The notes under the pieces are model-generated. The model was not told the origin of the DNA. It made no database searches and was given only the letters and a program-made list of their open reading frames with translations. Of a DNA stretch of 64,000 nt, positions 55,930 through 64,000 are shown in pieces. Within the stretch, counting starts at the first letter, position 1, and every line of letters begins with the position of its first letter. The DNA comes from Chamaecrista fasciculata (Eukaryota; Streptophyta; Magnoliopsida; Fabales; Fabaceae): the NCBI GenBank assembly GCA_003254925.1, contig QANZ01052372.1, forward strand, positions 50,967 through 114,966, given 5' to 3'. Made by a program: the position numbers and the translations under genes.

Positions 55930-56315
55930 GGAGATAGTGGAGAAAGGATATGAGAAGCCTCCAAATGAAGATGATTTGCCTCCAAATGAGAAGGAAGCCT
56001 TGGTCAAGACAAGGAAGAAGGATCAACAAGCCCTCACTCTCATCCATCAATGTTTGGATGATCGATACGATGTTTGAAAAGGTGGCCGATGCTACTACGT
56101 CAAAGGAGGCTTGGTAGATTCTTGAGAAATCTCTTCAAGGTGTTGAAAAAGTGAAGAAGGTGAGGCTTCAATCAAGGCTTGGTAGATTCTTGAGAAATCT
56201 CTTCAAGGTGTTGAAAAAGTGAAGAAGGTGAGGCTTCAATCACTAAGAGGTGATTTTGAAGCTTTGAAAATGAAGGAATCCGAATCGATTTCGGATTATT
56301 GTTCAAGAGTGGAGT
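55930..56315 (+). pseudogene. Copia gag fragment with internal duplication
   Basis: Frame fragments encode [44 protein letters not shown][22 protein letters not shown] and [22 protein letters not shown], recognisable as the UBN2-type gag of plant Ty1/copia elements. It has at least one frame break near 56060, a TAG in place of the usual W/E codon near 56115, and a 68-bp tandem duplication. No protease or pol follows. Confidence 0.75.
56108..56243. repeat. 68-bp tandem duplication in the gag fragment
   Basis: GGCTTGGTAGATTCTTGAGA ... GCTTCAATCA is present at 56108-56175 and again at 56176-56243, nearly identical. Because 68 is not a multiple of three, it also shifts the gag frame. Confidence 0.85.
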
Positions 56316-56475
56316 GAAGGTAAAGAGACAAAGAGGAAAATGAAGAGTCTTTGAAGACATCATCATTATGCCTCTTTGTCTCTTCAATTCATTCACTTCC
56401 ATCACACTCTCCAATTGATAATCACCATCACATTTCATTTTCAACAAGTTGGCCCAAACTTAAAATATCACAATG

Positions 56476-56621
56476 ACTTATACCAATGACTAGATTCAAG
56501 TACCTATTAACTTCCTATACATGAATCACATCAATCTAGATACATGGATCACATTAATCTAGATACATGAATTCATGTATAGAAAGTTAATAGGTACTTG
56601 AATCTAGTCATTGGTATAAGT
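56476..56621. repeat. Long hairpin with 51-nt arms
   Basis: ACTTATACCAATGACTAGAT... (56476-56526) is the reverse complement of 56571-56621 with one mismatch. The 44-nt loop contains two copies of ATCAATCTAGATACATG-like sequence. Such a nearly perfect inverted repeat is a candidate MITE or small-RNA precursor. Confidence 0.85.
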
Positions 56622-56738
56622 CTATAAATACCCTCATATAGTTGATGTATGGTGTAAGCCAAGTAATTTGAATATTTAGAGGAAATTCAGAAAAATACTC
56701 TTCTCCTATCCAATTCCTTTCTCCTATTTCTATCAAAG

Positions 56739-57739
56739 TGATATCAGAGCATTGGTTAGATCCATATTAGAGTTGAGAAAAGAGTGTTGTGAGAAATCAA
56801 AAAAGTCACTTGGTGAAAAGAAGACAATTTGGCTATTTGCACGCGTTGTTCGGATTTGAAGAATCCGTTGAAGAAGTTGTTGTGATCTCCGGGTTTGTGG
56901 ACCTGTTGAGAGGGTGCGAGTTATGAGAACTCCACTAGAGAAGGAAGACAAGAGGAAGTCTTCCATAGAGAGAGTCATGAGGACTCTAGATGAAAAGAAG
57001 ACGTGTGAAGTCTTCAAGGTTTGGTAAAAAGGGGAACACCCCAAAGTGATTGCAATAGCTAAAGTGAAGAATGATATGTTTCTTGTCGTGACTATGCAGT
57101 TTAAACCAATTCAGAAGGAGATACTAGAAAGTTGAATTTGTCCCGCGTATTGTATGAATAAAAAAGAAAAATTTGATGTTAATCAAAAGCTTGAGTGCAT
57201 GAAGGAAGCGAATGAAGTATCAAGGACATGTTGATAAAGTCAATGATAAATTGAGTGAAGTGAAGAACAAGATGATCGAAAGAGAAGACGAAGACACAGA
57301 GAAATAGTTAATAAATTGAAGAGACAATGAGGCATAATGAAGAGTTCATTGAAGTCATCATCATTAATTGAAAGATATTTAAATTTAAGGGGGAGTGTTG
57401 GAAATAATAAATTTAAACATTAGAGTGTCTTCTTACAATGTATGAGTCTTTTAGGTTTGTGAAGTATTTATGAATTTATGTTATCAAGAGTCATGTACTT
57501 TGAACTTTGGTTAGGTGTGATTTATTGTATTAATGAGTTTAATAAGTTGAAGGGACTTTACATGATAATATAAATAGGACCAAAGTTGATGTGTATTGTA
57601 AGAGTGGAAATGATTTGATAATATAATGAATGTTTTCCCTCTTCCTAGTATCTCCTAGAATAATGGTTGTTGAGTAAAGTCTTGTTATAGACTTATCTCT
57701 CACAACCAAAATAATATTAGGGCCCACCACCTTTCAACA
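56739..57739 (+). mobile_element. Degenerate copia-like retroelement remnant
   Basis: TGATATCAGAGC (56739-56750) resembles the initiator-Met PBS with one change. About 640 bp later, AAGGGGGAG (57387-57395) is a polypurine tract followed by a 344-bp LTR-like sequence from TGTTGGAAATAAT (57396) to TTTCAACA (57739). The interior is AG-rich with no long frame. The sequence before the PBS does not obviously match the 3' LTR, so the element is rearranged or a composite. Confidence 0.55.
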
Positions 57740-59432
57740 CTAAATTATAATTTTAGGAGATAATGAGGGACCAAAAAATAGGTTTACTCCTCTTTTAAAC
57801 CTGCAACCCTACTATTTAATATCAATATGGTTGACTGGTCGGGGCTTTAGTACATGGAGCTGTCATCTCTGCTTTTCTAACCATTGCTCAAGCTATGACT
57901 GATCAAGGCTGTGTATAGCAGTTGGTAGTGTAAAATCCTTGAATGCTCCTTGATGCTCATTTATCACTATGGTGGGAACTGGGAAATCAATCCACTTTGC
58001 ACCTAATAGCTGCTAGCTGAAAAAGATCAATGCTGACTCTGGAGTCTCGATTCAATGTAAGAAAATAGATTTGATTGTAAAATATGTAATGTAATAATTT
58101 AGACTTAGAGAAAGATAAATTGTAGAGGAGAGACCGGAATAGTCATTTGTAAGAAAATCTGAGATATATGATCTAGATGTATAACAGAAAGGGTAACCCA
58201 ATTAATGCCAAGAGAAAAAAGGGCTTGGCTTATTTAAATGGAAGTTTCAAACTTTGAGAAATATATGGATGTTGTATTAGATATCAAACCTTATGATTGA
58301 ATATATTTTTGTTTATGAAGTCTCCCTCTCAAGAACTGTTCCATTTATCATACCGATGAATTTATGTCTATCCCAAGAAGTTCACTAATAAAAATAAGTT
58401 ACATGATTAATTTTTTTTGCATGAACAATTGCAAATGAGAGAATTCTAATTGGTAAACATGATAAAAATGTAAATAATTTTATTGAGGCGTTTTTTCTAT
58501 TCATATTTTCTTTTCGGGAGTTTTGACATTAAGAAGTGGCTAACCATGTTAAAGATTTTATTTTGGCCAGAAATCATATGTTTAAGATGTTTATAGACAT
58601 GACTGCAGAAAAATAAAAGATGTTTATGAATATATATGGTATATTATAATATATGATGATGGGAGATTTCTAACTAAGGGTGCGTTTGGATAGGGAAGTT
58701 AAGTTAAAGGAGGATAAAGGAATGGGGGAGGTAATAAAGGAGAGGTAAATGATTTATGTTATAAAGGAGGTTTTTAGTAAATGTTGTTTGGAAAAATGAG
58801 AGATAAAGGAGAAATTATGATGTGAAATTATTTTAAAGGGTATGTAATGATTGTGGTGGTTGAAATAATGATATTGGTATTTTAAATTTGTATAGGGGTA
58901 AAAATGGTAAAAATAAAGGAGAATAAAGGAGTATTATTTTGGTGTTTGTTTTGGTGTTAATAAAGTAGTATGGTGTAATGATTCCCTCGAAATTTGTGCT
59001 AAAGGAGAAGTTAATAAAGGAGATTTTTGGAGTGGTAATTAAGGTAAAGGAGGATGGAGGTGTGAATGTGGGACCAAAATGTAATTTTTGAGTACTGAAT
59101 TGTAAAATTTTGGGGACTAGATTATATATTTTTCCTGTTTACTGTCTTTTAATTTTATTTTAAAATTTTGATACTACAAAAAATATTACTCATGTATATA
59201 ATAGAGAAGGGACCAAAATGTATATTTTCTGGGATATGAATTATGTATTTTTCTAAATTTTGTTGTCAAATGAGATAACAAAAAATATTACCCATATACT
59301 CAAAACAGAAGTTGCTAAATTATAACAAACAACAAAAAATATTATTAAAGTTTTGGGAATTGAATTATATTTTTTTCTATTTTGAATTTTGTTTTTATAT
59401 TGTTACACTTCAAACAATATTACTTATATATA
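57740..59432. other. AT-rich intergenic DNA
   Basis: No gene. 58678-59090 starts GGGTGCGTTTGGATAGGG and is dense in AAAGGAG words, resembling the end of a non-autonomous DNA element. No matching inverted end was found. Confidence 0.45.
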
Positions 59433-59766
59433 GGCCAAAGTCCTATTTTGGTCCTTCAGTTATGTTCAATGTTCCAAATTGGTTCCTTAGTTATTTTGTG
59501 TTCCATATTGGTCCCTCAGCTTTTCAAAACTTGACATAGTTGGTCACTCAAACGTTTTCCATCCATTTTTCCGCTAACAAAAAGATAAAATTGATTTTTA
59601 TCTCCTAAAAGTTTGAATTTTTGCATTAAGGACGTCCTTTTTCTCTATAATAGAACCAAAATGTAAGAAAGAAGAAATAATTGAGGGTTTTAGGAGATAA
59701 AAAGGCCCTTAATGTAAAAATTCAAACTTTTAGGAGATAAAAATCAATTTTGTCTTTTTTTTTTTN
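59433..59766. mobile_element. Partial foldback element related to 36798-37870
   Basis: Starts with the same terminus (GGCCAAAGTCCTATTTTGGTCC) and the same order of phrases (CAGTTATG, AAAACTTG, AACGTTTTCCATCCATTTTT). A later reverse complement pair (TTTTTATCTCCTAAAAGTTT and AAACTTTTAGGAGATAAAAA) folds back, then the sequence stops at the single N at 59766. The second terminus is missing. Confidence 0.7.
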
Positions 59767-60850
59767 TAATTAACCAACAATTGGTAATCGTGATTTATTT
59801 AATTTCTACATACACTTTTCAATTTTTTTAATATAGTAAAGGCTGGAATTGGTAATTCTTGACTCATTAATTTCTACACATACATTTAATTTCTTTTTTT
59901 AATATAACAAAGGCTGGGATTATCCGTTTCCTTTTTCCCAAATTCAATTATAATAATAGGAAGTAATTGTAATGAATGTAACATTATGCTGATTTTTATA
60001 CTATACGTAATAAATTAAGTTTGTTGAAATTCCCTACTCACTTTAATTGTATATAGAATTATGCTAATCATGGTTAATATTGAAATCCAAAAGCTTCTGG
60101 TTAATATCGTAAATTGATGCAATATCACCTGTTTTTTACTATAGCTATAACGGGTCAAAAAAATTAAAGAACTTTAAAGTGTATTCTAATTTTAAGATTT
60201 TGAATGCATGATTAATATAAGGGTGTCACTGGAGTCAAAAACAGATTTATGAATATTAATTTATCAATCTTTTTTTGTTAACATAAATTATCAATCTTTA
60301 ACACTACCAATTTGTAACTACAATTTTAATTCATTTAAAATTAATGGGTAAATTACATTTTGGTACGCCTTGAGGTATGAATTGATTCTACTTTAGTACC
60401 ATGTTCTTTTAAAAGTGATATTTTAATACATTGTTCTATCCGTCGTTAGCACATAATCGTGTAAATTTATATGTCATGCCATAACTTTGAGAGTGAAGGC
60501 ATTGTAAAGATTGAAGATTCAAAAGAGTGAAGAAAAAAGATGAGTAGTATATTGTAATTCTTATCTATTAGCCCTTCATTGTGTAATGTTGACTTTAAAT
60601 GCAAATGAATAATATTTGTCTAAGCTTCAAATATTTGTCTATTAATTTTAGGAGTACAGAAAATATAAAGGGATAGATCAACAAAAAAAATATATTATTT
60701 ATTTTAAAAGTAAATTATGTGTTTATCTTTTATGGGTATATCCTAAAAATTAGTTGGAAAGAATCATCAAAAGCCATCTTCTCTCTTAAACAAATGACGT
60801 TGAATCTTTTCACCAAAATAAAAATGACGTTGAATCTGAATATGGACTGT
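59767..60850. other. AT-rich intergenic DNA
   Basis: No gene. Contains CTACATACAC and TTTAATATA phrases repeated near 59805-59915 and a TTTTGGTACGCC/TTTAGTACCATG dispersed-repeat motif near 60360-60420. Confidence 0.5.
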
Positions 60851-61446
60851 TATGCAACTTTTCTAGATTTTTTAGGGTTGTTCTCTAATTATCTCTGCAT
60901 AATTTGGACTATTTTGCAACTTTCTGGACTATTTAGGACTATACTATAATTAGTTTTGTAAATAGATTTGTAATGGTATTATATATGGTAAAATTTTTAT
61001 TTCAATTATATTGCTATTTAGTTGTAAGAGTAATATATGGTAACATTTATTATGATTAATGACATTTATTTTACTTTTAAATTAATTTATTGGATTAATT
61101 TAATAATTTATTGGATTTTGACAAATACTATTTCTACATAATTTCGTAATCAAATCCTAAATATTTACATTTTAAATTTTTTCNCTAAGTTTTTGGAAAA
61201 TGATATGAAAAACTAACGAAAAGAATAATAACTAATTGATATTTAAATTATTTTAAGTTGATAGTATTTATTGATGAATTAATTTCCAGTTTTGCTAAGT
61301 TCATGATATTTATAAGATTTTGGGATTATTTGGACTGTTCTGCAACTTTCTAGACCTTTTAAGGTTGTTCTCTAAATATCTCTGCATAATTTGGACTATT
61401 TTACAACTTTCTGGACTATTTAGGACTATACTATAATTAGTTTTGC
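60851..61446. repeat. Direct repeat pair of about 110 bp
   Basis: GGTTGTTCTCTAATTATCTCTGCATAATTTGG...TAGGACTATACTATAATTAGTTTTG (about 60845-60957) recurs at about 61328-61446 with a few changes. Each copy holds internal TTTGGACTATTTTGCAACTTTCTGGACTATTTA-type units. No gene; single N at 61184. Confidence 0.75.
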
Positions 61447-62149
61447 ATGTTTTGGACTATTCTACAATAATCCTGTGTGTTTTGGGTTATTTTTTATAAT
61501 TAATTGTGCCTTATACATATATCTCATTTTTCTTTGCATAATCAATAATGCGATTCTTCCTTTAAAAGATTGTAGGTATCACACAACATTTTTTTTGCCC
61601 AGGAATATCATGCAACATTGTGAAATCCTCATTTAAGATGCATTAATACCTATGTAAGTTTTTTGGGAAGTTGTGGTAAGAATTCAACCTCGATTGATGG
61701 GTTATGTTACCAACAGTAGTATTTTAAATAGAGTAAACAATCAAATCAGTCCCCGGATTTTTGCTCGGTTACAGATAAGTCCCTGGATTTAGCTAATAGA
61801 CAAATACGTCCCCGAATTTATCGCACGTTATAATAATTGGTCCTTTCGTTAACCTACCGTTCAAAAAAACGTGACGTGGCACGTTAACTGCCACGTCAGC
61901 ACGAGATTAACTGAAAAAAAATGCCAACAAGGTTATTATTTGCCACATCAGCATTATTATTTAAAAATAAAAAAGAAAATTTGTGTGTTGTCAAATAGGT
62001 CCCTGACTTCAATTTTTATCCAATTATTTTCAATTCCCCCTCTTTCTCATCATCTTCATTCATTTTAGTCCCAAATCCTCAAAATAAAATTGTAAAGTGT
62101 CCCAAAACTATTCCAAACATTCCAATTTAGTCCTTAAAAATATTAAAGT
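61447..62149. repeat. Dispersed repeat DNA before the telomere-like block
   Basis: 61740-61910 has the AAGTCCCTGGATTT/CGTCCCCGAATTTATC pattern and GACGTGGCACGTTAACTGCCACGTCAGC with inverted CACGT words, like one arm of a foldback element. No gene. Confidence 0.5.
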
Positions 62150-62522
62150 CCTAAAACCTAAACCCCAAACCCTAAATCCCTAAACCCTAAACCCTAAAAA
62201 TCCTAAACCCTAAAACCTACATCCTAAACCCTAAAATCATATACCCTAAAACCCTAAAATCCTAAAATTGTAAAGTGTCCCAAAATTCTTCCAAACATTT
62301 TAATTTAGTCCTTAAACCCTAGAACCCCAAACCCTAAAACCCCAAACCCTAAACTCTAAAACCCCAAACCCCAAAATCCCAAACCCCAAACCATAAACTC
62401 TAAAAACCCAAACCCCAAATCCTAAAATCCCATACACCATAAACCCTAAACCCCAAACTCTAAAACCTCAGACCCCAAACCCAAACCCAAACCCTAAACT
62501 CTAAAACCCCAAACCATAATCA
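62150..62522. repeat. Degenerate telomere-like repeat block
   Basis: Dozens of AAACCCTAAA, AAACCCCAAA and CCTAAACCC variants of the plant telomere unit (CCCTAAA), interrupted by a copy of TTGTAAAGTGTCCCAAAA...CATTTTAATTTAGTCC, which also occurs just upstream. Interstitial and degraded, so not a working telomere. Confidence 0.8.
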
Positions 62523-64000
62523 TGTTGGAGATTGTGCCCTAGGGCCAATCATTTTATTTGATAAATATGTTGTGAACATATTATTAATTTATGGAAGATA
62601 AATTAATGAGTTGTCATATTATTTGCATGTTTACTATGATGACATCCATGATTAATTATGAGATAATTAATCTAAAATTGTCCCTGGTCGATTATTTTTG
62701 TGGGAGCAAAAATAAACTAAGACCAGCATGACCTCGGTGCATGAGATGCACGCACTAGATGCTGGGACGAGAGTCATGGTGCAATTACGTAAGGTGGTTA
62801 CGAATTGCTGGACTGACCCGGAGAGTCCTGCATGGGTTTAGTCATCAGCTAGTCTCTCCTAGTACGCCTGTAGCGATGCCTTTGACCTGAGGTCAATGAC
62901 TATTCCAGCGTTGCAGTTGTCAGTCTTTGGCTTGGTCTAACGCTGCCCGTAACAGGGTAGTTATACGGACTAAGTACGAGGCTGGTTGATTGCTTTTCCG
63001 TGGAATGTGGATTGGCCAAAATGGGATTTTGTCCCTCATCAGATGAGAGATGTCTAACTGGCGCCCTCGATGAGTCTGTCCAGGAAAATGCGTGGCCACG
63101 CTGGGATTTGGGACTTACTCAAGGAATCGAGAAAGTTGAGGTTTGGATTATGGATGACATGTTGGGAAATCACAGAGGGAGCGCAGCGGAAGAAATTAAA
63201 ATTTTTGGGACTAAAACGCAATTAAAACTAAGAGCTAACTCTGTGATTCCTTCCAGGATCCACTAACTATGTTTATACCAGATTAGAGAAGATGTTTACC
63301 TAGTTTTGATCGGTGACTTATCGTATTCGCGAATTTGAGAAGTCCACAGAGTGTCCTTCCTCTACCAGTAATCCACACGAGCAGTTTGGCAGATGCCTAG
63401 GTGCTAGCCTCCTTCACTTCTTCCCAAGTGAAAACGGGAACTAAATCTATGATTCTTGAATAATCAAGAAGTGTTCTTGATTATCAAGATTGAATGGGAT
63501 TGGCGATTTTCTCACTCTCTATAGATGCTCTAGGCGAATTCTTAGTCTGACCAAGAATTAATCTGTGTTGTGAGTTGTTTTCAAATAGGCGCCTAGGGGC
63601 CCTATTTATAGTGTTCTCATTCCTAGTTTTAGGGAATCCTAATCCAATCAGGATATCTCTAAAATATGGGATATCTTTTAGATATCTCAAATTATCTTTT
63701 GATTTATAATATTAAACTTAATATTATAATTCAAAAATAAACCCCAATTTCGAATTTGACCTATCCAAGATCAAATCTTGGATCAAATCTTGATTTGCTC
63801 AAATCCTATTGGTTGGAATGAGTCATGAGAATTTCATTTTACAATTTAAAAATTACTTTAATATTTAAACATAAAATTCGACTTTCACCTATACCCAAAC
63901 TCTAAAATGCAAGATCAAATCTTCCACTCTAAGTAAGGGCTAGGCGAAAATTCCCATGGAGGAATTTTATAACAACCCAAACTCCTTTGGTAGTTATAAC
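62523..64000 (+). mobile_element. LTR-like element inserted at the telomere-like block, running off the window
   Basis: TGTTGGAGATTGTGCCCTAG at 62523 abuts the repeats. The first 230 bp match 23502-23724, so the two are the same family in the same orientation. A GC-richer, structured stretch follows (62720-63160, for example CCAGCAT at 62723 pairing with ATGCTGG at 62759). At 63163 a second TGTTGGGAAATCACAGAGGG start may mark another terminus. From 63560 the sequence becomes AT-rich. No protein domain was recognised; an 88-codon frame at 63000-63266 has none. Confidence 0.6.

Noticed and set aside
60851-61446. CRISPR-like direct repeats
   Set aside because: Only two long diverged copies in a plant nuclear context, with no regular spacers.
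63000-63266. 88-codon plus-strand frame in the LTR-like element
   Set aside because: No homologue recognised and it lies in the structured GC-rich core. Not enough to call a gene.
1-64000. tRNA, rRNA or organelle insertions
   Set aside because: I looked for rRNA core motifs, tRNA boxes and plastid gene motifs and recognised none. The tRNA-like matches are only retroelement primer sites.

Overview
This window is a transposon-rich stretch of a plant nuclear genome, probably a eudicot. The evidence is spliceosomal GT-AG genes, an intact plant-type FACT subunit gene (SSRP1), and plant-lineage transposable elements: a Mutator-like element (MULE), an Athila-type Ty3/gypsy, Ty1/copia, a TRIM, L1-type LINEs with DUF4283 ORF1, a CACTA end and foldback elements. 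I cannot name the species. Base composition is AT-rich outside coding and captured segments. Six isolated single Ns (4987, 16655, 37116, 50343, 59766, 61184) and one 856-base N run (23725-24580) show a draft assembly.

Layout. 1-629 (minus) is a plant mobile domain (PMD/MAIN-like) gene cut by the window edge. 845-2758 plus 15539-16336 (minus) are the two halves of one mudrA-like MULE transposase gene, split by an Athila retrotransposon (internal region 5800-14059, LTRs about 1.48 kb) flanked by the 5-bp duplication GCGGG. The left LTR is followed by an extra copy of the MULE 5' half (4234-4986) that stops at a single N. This is either a solo-LTR allele or an assembly join. 16.7-21.2 kb holds hairpins and foldback repeats. 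21184-25425 is a young Ty1/copia element with near-identical 233-bp LTRs, interrupted by the start of another LTR element and the N gap, with a partial second unit at its right. 26.2-28.7 kb is a 5'-truncated LINE. 28846-35857 is a full-length LINE with a 14-bp target duplication, and its ORF1 and ORF2 overlap at ATGA. 36798-37870 is a foldback MULE with 9-bp target duplications and a GC-rich, possibly captured, core.

38436-45102 (minus) is the one intact cellular gene: SSRP1, 16 coding exons and 641 codons by hand splicing, with a TRIM retroelement (39523-40701) in intron 13. Upstream of it, 46682-49563 (minus) joins the first two surviving exons of a GUF1/LepA gene to a LINE ORF1 fragment. 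51142 onward starts with a CACTA terminus and contains exon fragments resembling FIP37 and GDP-mannose pyrophosphorylase alpha, which suggests gene capture. 55-58 kb has copia remnants and a 51-bp-arm hairpin. 58-62 kb is AT-rich repeat DNA. 62.15-62.52 kb is a degenerate telomere-like AAACCCTA block, into which an LTR-like sequence is inserted that continues to the window end.

There is no operon-like system here. The coherent story is layered transposition (Athila in MULE, LTR element in copia, TRIM in SSRP1) and capture of host gene fragments, with SSRP1 as the only gene likely to be making a normal cellular protein. I found no rRNA, tRNA or CRISPR.
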